Part shown: piece after piece, positions 1-5,927 of the stretch
How positions within the stretch are numbered: the stretch's first letter is position 1
Layout of the letters: each line of letters opens with the position of its first letter
Assembly: GCA_045593265.1 (NCBI GenBank)
Contig: JAZNWH010000018.1
Location: forward strand, 1 to 15,156
Direction of reading: 5' to 3'
DNA length: 15,156 bases
DNA from: RGIG8497 sp045593265
Lineage (GTDB): Bacteria > Bacillota > Clostridia > RGIG6154
Program-made: the position numbers and the translations under genes
The notes under the pieces: model-generated
What the model was told of the DNA's origin: nothing
What the model saw: only the letters and a program-made list of their open reading frames with translations
Database searches by the model: none

Positions 1-7
1 TTCAGAA

Positions 8-76
8 CGGACGAATTAAGCCCGTAGGGGTTACCCGAAGCTGTACGATGGTACAGCGAGAGGCGAAATTCGTTCG
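8..76. other. GC-rich fold-capable element (possible 3' end of a small RNA, or a dispersed repeat)
   Basis: This stretch is about half G+C, well above the surrounding AT-rich DNA. It can fold into a closed multi-branch structure. The outer stem pairs 8-17 with 67-76 (ten pairs, one G-U), an inner step pairs 20-22 with 62-64, a small hairpin forms at 28-36 (GGG TTA CCC), and a seven-pair hairpin joins 40-46 to 51-57 around a GATG loop. A Rho-independent terminator follows at 99-126. It does not match any riboswitch, RNase P, SRP or tmRNA pattern I can recall. One plus frame is also open from position 3 to a TAA at 93-95 just before the terminator, so the tail of a protein gene cannot be excluded. 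The window begins too close to decide. Confidence 0.35.
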
Positions 77-98
77 AGTAAAAATGCTTGTTTAAATA

Positions 99-126
99 GA
101 AAAAATCGTTTTTAAACGATTTTTTC
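99..126. terminator. Bidirectional Rho-independent terminator
   Basis: An inverted repeat pairs AAAAATCG with CGATTTTT around an AT-rich loop. It is A-rich on one flank and T-rich on the other, so it gives a stem plus U-tract on both strands. On the plus strand it would end whatever enters from the left edge. On the minus strand it lies about 90 bases past the stop codon of the YfcE-type gene and would end that transcript. The stem has only two G-C pairs in its core plus one possible G-C pair at its base, so it is probably moderate in strength. Confidence 0.65.
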
Positions 127-214
127 CTTAAGTAATATATTTTTTGCCATTTAATAAGTTTAAAAATGTATTAGTAATATTTATTTTAAGCATTTTTACG
201 ATTATGAACTTTTT

Positions 215-766
215 TTACATTCCCTCTTTTTTAAAGGTATTTATGATGTTTCTGTCAAAGTCTTTCCATGTGAAGGTGTTGTTTTCGAAAATCATATAGC
301 CATGGTGGGAGTTTTCTTTTGGTATAGAAACACTTCCCGGGTTCATATATATAAATGAACCGAAATCGGTGCATTTGGGAACGTGGGTATGACCGCAGAG
401 GAGAACATCTCCGTTTTTTAACGGGGGGAGATTTTCTTCGTTATATTTATGTCCGTGGGTGGCAAAAATAGTAGTATTATTTTCACTTATTATGCAGTAA
501 TCGGCAAGCACGGGGAATGAAAGCACCATCTGGTCAACTTCTGCCTCGCAGTTACCGCGGACACAAAGAATTTCATCTTTAAGATTATTAAGAAGAGCAA
601 TTATTGATTTGGGGTTATAATCCTTCGGTAAGTCATTCCTCGGCCCGTGATAGAGAATATCCCCTAAAAGGAGCATTCTGTCCGCCTTTTCGTTTTTATA
701 GCAATCAAGCATTTTTTTACAGTAAAATTCACTTCCGTGTATATCCGATGCAATAAACAGTTTCAT
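215..766 (-). CDS. yfcE: YfcE/MJ0936-type metallophosphodiesterase
   Basis: The 183-residue protein is a small single-domain calcineurin-like metallophosphoesterase, matching the length of E. coli YfcE (184). All family metal-site motifs are visible in order: DIHG (Asp8, His10), GDILYHG (Asp36), GNCE (Asn72), THGH (His104) and GHTH (His126, His128). A conserved NPGSVSIPK segment follows near residues 142-150. The family consists of cytosolic two-metal enzymes that hydrolyse artificial phosphodiesters; the physiological substrate is generally unknown. The start ATG is preceded by a purine-rich AAGAGAGAG site. A consensus promoter lies directly upstream, with its -35 box inside the end of the neighbouring small gene, so this gene can be transcribed alone. 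The bidirectional terminator at 99-126 is its likely 3' end. The family assignment is secure and the cellular role is not. Confidence 0.93.
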   Translation of the reverse strand: MKLFIASDIHGSEFYCKKMLDCYKNEKADRMLLLGDILYHGPRNDLPKDYNPKSIIALLNNLKDEILCVRGNCEAEVDQMVLSFPVLADYCIISENNTTIFATHGHKYNEENLPPLKNGDVLLCGHTHVPKCTDFGSFIYMNPGSVSIPKENSHHGYMIFENNTFTWKDFDRNIINTFKKEGM

Positions 767-802
767 CTTATCACTCTCTCTTTGGTTTCGTTAGTATTAT
801 TA

Positions 803-831
803 ATTATATACGCCCGGTGTTGTATTGTCAA
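803..831 (-). promoter_or_regulatory. Consensus SigA promoter of the yfcE-type gene
   Basis: Read on the minus strand, a perfect TTGACA (826-831) and a perfect TATAAT (803-808) are separated by 17 bases (809-825). The predicted start of transcription is near 796-797, giving a leader of about 30 bases before the ATG at 766. The TGA stop codon of the small upstream gene (828-830) lies within the TTGACA box. Confidence 0.82.
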
Positions 832-1073
832 ATAAAAATGCCGATGATAATACCTGCAATGATACAGCCCATACAGGGAAGAAGCATTTTATATTTATTA
901 TTTTTTGTTTTTCGGTAATTTTTCATACAGCTTTCTACCATAGCACGGCTGATTTGAACTGCCTCGTCCTGAGGACTTACAGCATCTGCTTTTAAAAGGA
1001 CGATAATCTGACTTATAAGAGGATTTTCTCCGTCGGTAAGCAAAATACAGTTGGAAGTTTTGGTTTGCTTCAA
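828..1073 (-). CDS. Small tail-anchored membrane protein, function unknown
   Basis: I do not recognise this 81-residue protein. The soluble part (about 1-50) is followed by a basic stretch (KNYRKTKNNKYK, about 51-62) and one hydrophobic segment at the extreme C-terminus (about 63-81). This is the layout of a tail-anchored protein with a cytosolic N-terminus. Two cysteines spaced CMGC sit within the membrane segment at 67 and 70. The frame is open further upstream to a GTG at 1082, but that GTG is itself part of a GAGGTG Shine-Dalgarno sequence placed six bases ahead of the TTG at 1073, so I take the TTG as the start. A divergent promoter is visible at 1130-1159. The gene shares strand and direction with the yfcE-type gene, but no functional link is evident. 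Confidence 0.6.
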   Translation of the reverse strand: MKQTKTSNCILLTDGENPLISQIIVLLKADAVSPQDEAVQISRAMVESCMKNYRKTKNNKYKMLLPCMGCIIAGIIIGIFI

Positions 1074-1079
1074 GTAAAA

Positions 1080-1085
1080 CACCTC
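1080..1085 (-). promoter_or_regulatory. Shine-Dalgarno site that sets the start of the small membrane protein
   Basis: On the minus strand this reads GAGGTG, fully complementary to the 16S rRNA tail, with six bases between it and the TTG at 1073-1071. It overlaps the alternative GTG start at 1082-1080, for which no separate ribosome binding site is visible. Confidence 0.6.
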
Positions 1086-1129
1086 AATTTACAATATTTT
1101 CAAAAAAATTATCGCCAAAAAGGAAGATA

Positions 1130-1159
1130 AATATACTTAAAATCTTGACTTTGTGGCAA
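1130..1159 (-). promoter_or_regulatory. Predicted promoter of the small membrane protein gene
   Basis: On the minus strand, TTGCCA (1154-1159) and TATATT (1130-1135) each match five of six consensus positions and are separated by 18 bases. The implied leader to the TTG start is about 50 bases. The site overlaps the plus-strand promoter of the phosphoglucomutase gene. Confidence 0.5.
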
Positions 1160-1173
1160 ATTTTGTATATTAT
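1145..1173 (+). promoter_or_regulatory. Predicted SigA promoter of the phosphoglucomutase-led operon
   Basis: TTGACT (1145-1150) and TATTAT (1168-1173) each match five of six consensus positions with a 17-base spacer. Transcription would begin near 1180, leaving a leader of about 45 bases that ends in an AAGGAG ribosome binding site (1212-1217). It is the only strong plus-strand promoter I see ahead of the gene run. Confidence 0.7.
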
Positions 1174-1211
1174 ATATGTTGTATAAGTATGTAAATAATA
1201 TAAGTAAATAT

Positions 1212-1217
1212 AAGGAG
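1212..1217 (+). promoter_or_regulatory. Shine-Dalgarno site that sets the phosphoglucomutase start
   Basis: AAGGAG lies six bases ahead of the ATG at 1224. The same frame is open from an earlier start-like codon at 1176, but that codon lies at or before the predicted transcription start and has no ribosome binding site, so the ATG at 1224 is preferred. Confidence 0.85.
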
Positions 1218-1223
1218 AAAAAA

Positions 1224-2951
1224 ATGACAGATTATAAGAAAGAGTATGAAAGATGGTTAAATTCAAGCTTTGTTGATGATGAAACAAAAGCTGAGCTTAG
1301 TGCAATTAAAAATGATGATGCAGAAATTAAGGAACGTTTTTACAGAGACCTTGAATTCGGTACTGCAGGATTAAGAGGAATTATTGCGGCAGGAACAAAC
1401 AGAATGAATGTTTATACTGTCCGTCGTGCAACACAGGGCCTTGCTATGTATGTAAAGGCATCAGGAGCTGATGCGGTAGAAAAAGGTGTTGCTATTGCCT
1501 ACGATTCGAGACTTTATTCGGATAAATTTGCATTCGAAGCGGCATCTGTTCTTGCAGCAAACGGAATTAAGGCATATGTTTTTGACGAGCTTCGTCCTAC
1601 TCCCGAGCTTAGCTTTGCAGTACGTCATTTAGGTTGCTTTGCAGGTATTATAATTACAGCAAGCCATAATCCTGCTATTTACAACGGATATAAGGTGTAT
1701 GGCGAGGACGGTGCACAGATGGCACCTGCAGACGCTGACAAGGTTTTAGCATATATCAATAAAACAGATGTTCTCGGTGGTGCAAAAACTGTTGAAGAAA
1801 GCGATTTGATTACAATAATCGGCGAGGAAGTAGATAAGGCATATCTTGAAAATGTTGTGGCACAGGCAATAAGCACCGATGCTGTTAAAGAGGCAGCTGA
1901 CTCATTTAATGTGATTTACACACCTCTTCACGGAGCAGGAAACAAGCTTGTAAGACGTGTGCTTGATATGATAGGCTTTAAAAACGTACATGTTGTAAAA
2001 GAGCAGGAATTACCTGACCCGAATTTTTCTACTGTAAAGTCTCCAAACCCTGAAAATCCTGATGTTTTTGTGTATGCTCAGGCTCTTGCAAGAGAAAAGG
2101 GTGCTAACTTGATTATCGGTACTGACCCTGACTCAGACAGAGTGGGAATAATGGTACTTAATAATGAGGGAGAATTTGTTCCTTTTACAGGAAATCAGGT
2201 AGGTGCTTTATTGGTTGAATATATTCTTTCAAGAAGAACTGCTCTTAAAACACTTCCATCAAATCCTGTTGTAATAAAGACTATAGTTACAACAAATCTT
2301 GCGGCAGATATTTGCAGAAATTACGGTTTTGAAATTGCAAATGTGTTAACGGGCTTTAAATTCATAGGCGAGATTATCAAAAATCTTGAAGCAAAAGGCG
2401 AAGAAAACAGATATGTTCTCGGCTTTGAAGAAAGCTATGGTTATCTTGCGGGAACATATGCCCGTGATAAGGATGCTGTTGTAGCAACTATGCTTATTGC
2501 AGAAATGGCAGCATACTATAAAACTCAGGGACTTACCTTGTTCGACTGTATGGAAAACATTTATAAGAAATACGGTTATTACAAGGAAAATCAGAAAGCA
2601 ATAACATTGGAGGGTATTTCAGGCGTTGAGAAAATTAAAGAAATATGCTCATTCTTAAGAGAAAATCCTTTGAGTGAAATTTGTGGTCATAAGGTTACAG
2701 AAATATGCGACTATGAGACACGCGAATGTGTTGATACAGGAAGCAATAAAATAACAGCTATAGAACTTCCGAAATCAAACGTACTTTCTTATGTTACGGA
2801 TGACAATACAAAGGTAATAGTACGTCCTTCGGGAACAGAACCTAAAATTAAATTCTATTTCTTTGTTAAAGGCACAGACGAAAATGATGCCGGCACCAAG
2901 CTGGAGGCAGTAAACAAAGAAGTACTTTCAAAGATAAATGAATTATTGTAA
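1224..2951 (+). CDS. pgcA: Phosphoglucomutase/phosphomannomutase (alpha-D-phosphohexomutase)
   Basis: The 575-residue cytosolic enzyme interconverts hexose-6-phosphates and hexose-1-phosphates, feeding nucleotide-sugar synthesis. All four family signatures are present: the catalytic phosphoserine loop TASHNP (Ser147), the magnesium loop DPDSDR (301-306), the sugar-binding loop FEESYG (401-406) and the C-terminal phosphate-binding loop RPSGTEP (534-540). An FGTAGLRG segment near 45-52 is typical of the long PgcA/YhxB-like branch, and the length agrees with B. subtilis PgcA (about 580). The first residues differ from the longest reading frame because the AAGGAG site points to the ATG at 1224. 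It heads the plus-strand run and is followed by three surface-glycan genes, which fits a role in supplying glucose-1-phosphate. Preference for glucose over mannose cannot be settled from sequence alone. Confidence 0.95.
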   Translation: MTDYKKEYERWLNSSFVDDETKAELSAIKNDDAEIKERFYRDLEFGTAGLRGIIAAGTNRMNVYTVRRATQGLAMYVKASGADAVEKGVAIAYDSRLYSDKFAFEAASVLAANGIKAYVFDELRPTPELSFAVRHLGCFAGIIITASHNPAIYNGYKVYGEDGAQMAPADADKVLAYINKTDVLGGAKTVEESDLITIIGEEVDKAYLENVVAQAISTDAVKEAADSFNVIYTPLHGAGNKLVRRVLDMIGFKNVHVVKEQELPDPNFSTVKSPNPENPDVFVYAQALAREKGANLIIGTDPDSDRVGIMVLNNEGEFVPFTGNQVGALLVEYILSRRTALKTLPSNPVVIKTIVTTNLAADICRNYGFEIANVLTGFKFIGEIIKNLEAKGEENRYVLGFEESYGYLAGTYARDKDAVVATMLIAEMAAYYKTQGLTLFDCMENIYKKYGYYKENQKAITLEGISGVEKIKEICSFLRENPLSEICGHKVTEICDYETRECVDTGSNKITAIELPKSNVLSYVTDDNTKVIVRPSGTEPKIKFYFFVKGTDENDAGTKLEAVNKEVLSKINELL

Positions 2952-2983
2952 TTGTATTATTCTGATAGGGTAATACTCAAAAC

Positions 2984-2989
2984 AGGAGG
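2984..2989 (+). promoter_or_regulatory. Shine-Dalgarno site that sets a GTG start
   Basis: AGGAGG, a full consensus site, stands seven bases ahead of the GTG at 2997. The frame is open back to a TTG at 2952 next to the previous stop codon, but that TTG has no ribosome binding site, so translation from 2997 is preferred. Confidence 0.85.
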
Positions 2990-2996
2990 AAAAAAC

Positions 2997-5105
2997 GTGT
3001 TAATTTACAAAATAATTGATTGGTTTATAAAAACTGATAAGGAAAACAGGGAATATTTTTTCCTGCCCTTTGTGTGTCTCGGGGTAGTGTTACCTATGTT
3101 TTTCCGAGGCCTGTATTTTGAGGCAGACAGAGCGCTTTATGCAATATTGCTTGCCCTTGCCTTTGGTGTGATATTTGCGTTTGCAAAAAAGAACACCCCT
3201 TTTAATATGGGAATTGATACGGGCATAATACTTCTTACTGCGTTTTATGGAATTTCTTCCGTTCTGGCGGTAAATAAAGACAGTGCTATACTTGCGTTTT
3301 CCTCCTACATTATACTTCTTGTAATTTATATGGCAGTAAAATATACCTGTAAAGAAGAAAAAACGATTCGTATTTTAATTATATCTGCAGTTTATGCAAT
3401 TGCTTTAACGAGCCTTATTTCTCTGCTTACTGCAGCAGGTGTTCTTTCTTACCCTGCGGCATATTCTTCCGCAGAAATAGAAAAATGGCTTAACGGTACC
3501 GTTCAGTACCATAACGCTTTCGGCTCCCTTGTGCTTGCAGGATTTTTAGCCCTTTGCGGTGTTTATGAAAAATCAGTAAAAAAAGCTTTATACTGGATTA
3601 ACTTACCTGTATACTACATCCTTATGTTTGGTCTGCTTATGTCCTATTCACGAGGTGCGTGGCTTGTTGCACCTGTAGGATTTGTTATATTCCTTATAAT
3701 GGGCGATAAGGATGCAAGACTTAAGGGGTTGTCTTATCTTGCCGCATCAGGTATTTCCGTTTTTGCAGTAATGTCATCATTTACAGCAGCTGTTGAGTCA
3801 GGCAGTAAATTAATGGCAGTAGTATGGCTTATTATAGGTGCAGTAATTGCAATCGTTCTTTCTCTTATGATTGATATGGCTGTAAACGGACTTAAGGATA
3901 AAAAATATTTTAACATTTCTCTTCTTTCGGTTTGCGGACTTTTGGTTTTATTTGTAATTGCTGTTGTGCTTTTCCCACAGATGTTTTCATTTATGCTTCC
4001 TGAAAGCTTAATTACCCGTTTGCAGGGACTTAATTTCGGCACACAGACTGTTACTGAAAGATTTGTATTCTATAAAGATGCTTTAAATATGGGTAAACAA
4101 AGTATCATTTTCGGTCTTGGCGGTGGTGCGTGGTCCGATATGTACGGAATGTATCAATCCTATAACTATGCATCAAATCAAATTCACAGCTATCTGTTCC
4201 AGATTTTTACCGATGCAGGTATATTGGGTGTGATTGCACTTTTATGGACAGTTGTGTTCCTTATTATTTCAGCATTTAAAATCAGAAAGTCCGAAAAGGT
4301 TACAAAAGGCACATCGGCATCATTATTTGCATTTTGCGGTGTTATGTTAATTCACTCAATGATAGACTTTAATCTGTCTATATTTGGTGTAATTGCAGTT
4401 TTATGGGCATTTATGGCTGTAATATCCAATCTCACTTCCTTTAAGGCAAAGGACATTTCAAAATATGTATGGGTTGGTCTTTGTGTTGTGGTTTTTGTGT
4501 TTGCGGTAACAGATTTTGCGGGAGCAAAAGCCAAAGCAAAGGGCGATGCTATATTTGAAAAGCTTTATACAGATGAAACACAGGGCTTCAAGGTCAGTCC
4601 GGAAAAATTCGGCGAAGCACTAAGCGAATATGAAAAGGCAACAAAATTAAAGCCTTATGATGCTGTGGCACTTTCAGCTCAGGCAAGAACGAGAATGTTT
4701 GCCCATAAATCAAATCTGGAAAGCAGAGAGCTTGCAGTTGCAGAATTTGAAAAAGCAGAAAAAATGGCGCCTTACAGCTTTGAGGTGCAGGATAATGGAA
4801 TGCTTATGTATGCTAAATCAGGAACTGCTTTGCAGTATGCTCTTACCTGTCTCAAAAATCAGGTTGTATTGATGCAAAAGGATGTAAACAATTATCTGAC
4901 ATATATTGAAAATGCATATGAAATTTTAAATCACTACCGTTACGAGGGTATTATGAATATAGCAGGAGAGATTTCCAAAGAAGCTTTAGAGGTTAAAAAG
5001 CTTGCAGAGGAAAACGAAGTGGAGCTTCCCGAAGAAACAAAACCATACTTTGATTTGTTTGAGGTTGTATACAATAATACTTTAAGAGGAACGGAACAAG
5101 AATAA
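2997..5105 (+). CDS. O-antigen ligase/polymerase-like membrane protein with C-terminal TPR-like tail
   Basis: This 702-residue protein starts at a GTG set by a perfect AGGAGG site. Residues about 20-510 are a series of hydrophobic segments, roughly a dozen. Within them are features of the O-antigen ligase (WaaL/Wzy_C) family: SRGAW (218-222), an arginine in TERF (355), and the conserved loop with His397 in HSYLFQIFTDAGILG. Family members transfer or polymerise undecaprenyl-linked glycans on the outer face of the membrane. After the last membrane segment (about 489-508) comes a soluble tail of about 190 residues. It contains two TPR-like units, one around ALSEYEKATKLKP (541-553) and one around AVAEFEKAEKMAP (580-592). 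The stop overlaps the next start by one base (TAATG), implying coupled translation with the glycosyltransferase. Whether it is a ligase or a polymerase cannot be told from sequence. Confidence 0.85.
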   Translation: MLIYKIIDWFIKTDKENREYFFLPFVCLGVVLPMFFRGLYFEADRALYAILLALAFGVIFAFAKKNTPFNMGIDTGIILLTAFYGISSVLAVNKDSAILAFSSYIILLVIYMAVKYTCKEEKTIRILIISAVYAIALTSLISLLTAAGVLSYPAAYSSAEIEKWLNGTVQYHNAFGSLVLAGFLALCGVYEKSVKKALYWINLPVYYILMFGLLMSYSRGAWLVAPVGFVIFLIMGDKDARLKGLSYLAASGISVFAVMSSFTAAVESGSKLMAVVWLIIGAVIAIVLSLMIDMAVNGLKDKKYFNISLLSVCGLLVLFVIAVVLFPQMFSFMLPESLITRLQGLNFGTQTVTERFVFYKDALNMGKQSIIFGLGGGAWSDMYGMYQSYNYASNQIHSYLFQIFTDAGILGVIALLWTVVFLIISAFKIRKSEKVTKGTSASLFAFCGVMLIHSMIDFNLSIFGVIAVLWAFMAVISNLTSFKAKDISKYVWVGLCVVVFVFAVTDFAGAKAKAKGDAIFEKLYTDETQGFKVSPEKFGEALSEYEKATKLKPYDAVALSAQARTRMFAHKSNLESRELAVAEFEKAEKMAPYSFEVQDNGMLMYAKSGTALQYALTCLKNQVVLMQKDVNNYLTYIENAYEILNHYRYEGIMNIAGEISKEALEVKKLAEENEVELPEETKPYFDLFEVVYNNTLRGTEQE

Positions 5106-5914
5106 TGCTGTCAATAGTTATAGTAAATTATAACACCTCGCACCTTGTAAAGGAGTGCGTGAATTCTATAAAAAAATATCCCCCACAGGATGAATATGAG
5201 ATTATTGTTGTTGATAACAATTCCAAAGAAGAAGACAGGAAACAATTAAAAAATCAGGACTTTACGGTTATATTTTCTCATCAGAATGATGGCTTTTCAA
5301 AAGCAAATAACAAGGGTGCAGCCCTTGCAAAGGGAGAATATATTCTTTTCCTTAATCCCGATACTGTGGTTAAGGAAAATTGTCTTGGGGATACACTTGA
5401 ATTTTTAAAAAGCCACAGCGATGCGGGGATTGTGGGATGTCGTGTCCGTCTTGAAGACGGAACGCTGGATTTTGCCTGCAAAAGAAGCTTGCCTACCATA
5501 AAAAATTCTATTGGTCATTACCTTAAGTTAAACGGAAAAATTAAAAGTCTTTCAGGCTACAGACGTCTTGACCTCAGGGATGACTATGTAGGAGAAATTG
5601 AATGTGTTGTAGGTGCTTTTATGATGATGCCTAAAGACATTTTTTATCGGGCAGGAGGCTTTTGTGAAGACTATTTTATGTATGCCGAGGATATAGAGCT
5701 TTGTTTTCAGGTTCTTAAGAATGGCTTTAAGGTATACTATTTCGGAAAAGCCGAAATAATTCATAAAAAAAGAGCATCAAGCCATAAAAATAAAAGAGCA
5801 AAGAAAGCTTTTTATGACAGTATGAAAATATATTATGACAAACACAAGAAAAACAGCAGACTTGACTTTTTTGTGTATACAGCGATAAATACAGCAAGAT
5901 TTTTGGGTCTGTAG
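5105..5914 (+). CDS. Family 2 glycosyltransferase, rhamnosyltransferase (WbbL)-like
   Basis: The 269-residue protein has the GT-A fold pattern of family GT2. It shows an N-terminal SIVIVNYNT strand, the nucleotide-binding VVDNNS (35-40), a metal-binding LNPDT (83-87) in place of a plain DXD, and the acceptor-site region GGFCEDYFMYAEDIEL (184-199) with a catalytic-type ED pair. This arrangement is typical of WbbL/RfbF-like enzymes, often rhamnosyltransferases, though the donor sugar cannot be assigned. No membrane segment is obvious, so it is probably cytosolic or peripheral. The C-terminus (about 221-250) is rich in lysine, which could favour contact with the membrane or with polyprenyl phosphates. 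It is translationally coupled to the upstream ligase-like gene and lies 13 bases before the sugar transferase. Confidence 0.9.
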   Translation: MLSIVIVNYNTSHLVKECVNSIKKYPPQDEYEIIVVDNNSKEEDRKQLKNQDFTVIFSHQNDGFSKANNKGAALAKGEYILFLNPDTVVKENCLGDTLEFLKSHSDAGIVGCRVRLEDGTLDFACKRSLPTIKNSIGHYLKLNGKIKSLSGYRRLDLRDDYVGEIECVVGAFMMMPKDIFYRAGGFCEDYFMYAEDIELCFQVLKNGFKVYYFGKAEIIHKKRASSHKNKRAKKAFYDSMKIYYDKHKKNSRLDFFVYTAINTARFLGL

Positions 5915-5927
5915 AAAGGATATTAAA

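Noticed and set aside
1084..1287. 67-residue open frame on the minus strand
   Set aside because: It spans the divergent promoters and the start of the phosphoglucomutase gene, has low-complexity composition rich in Tyr, Ile and Phe, and has no ribosome binding site.
2954..2976. Hairpin between phosphoglucomutase and the ligase-like gene (GTATTA / TAATAC)
   Set aside because: The stem has only six pairs, mostly A-T, around an 11-base loop, and there is no following U-tract. It is not credible as a terminator.
3734..4042. 102-residue open frame on the minus strand
   Set aside because: It is antisense to membrane segments of the ligase-like protein, and its Thr/Ile/Ala-rich composition is what the complement of such segments gives.
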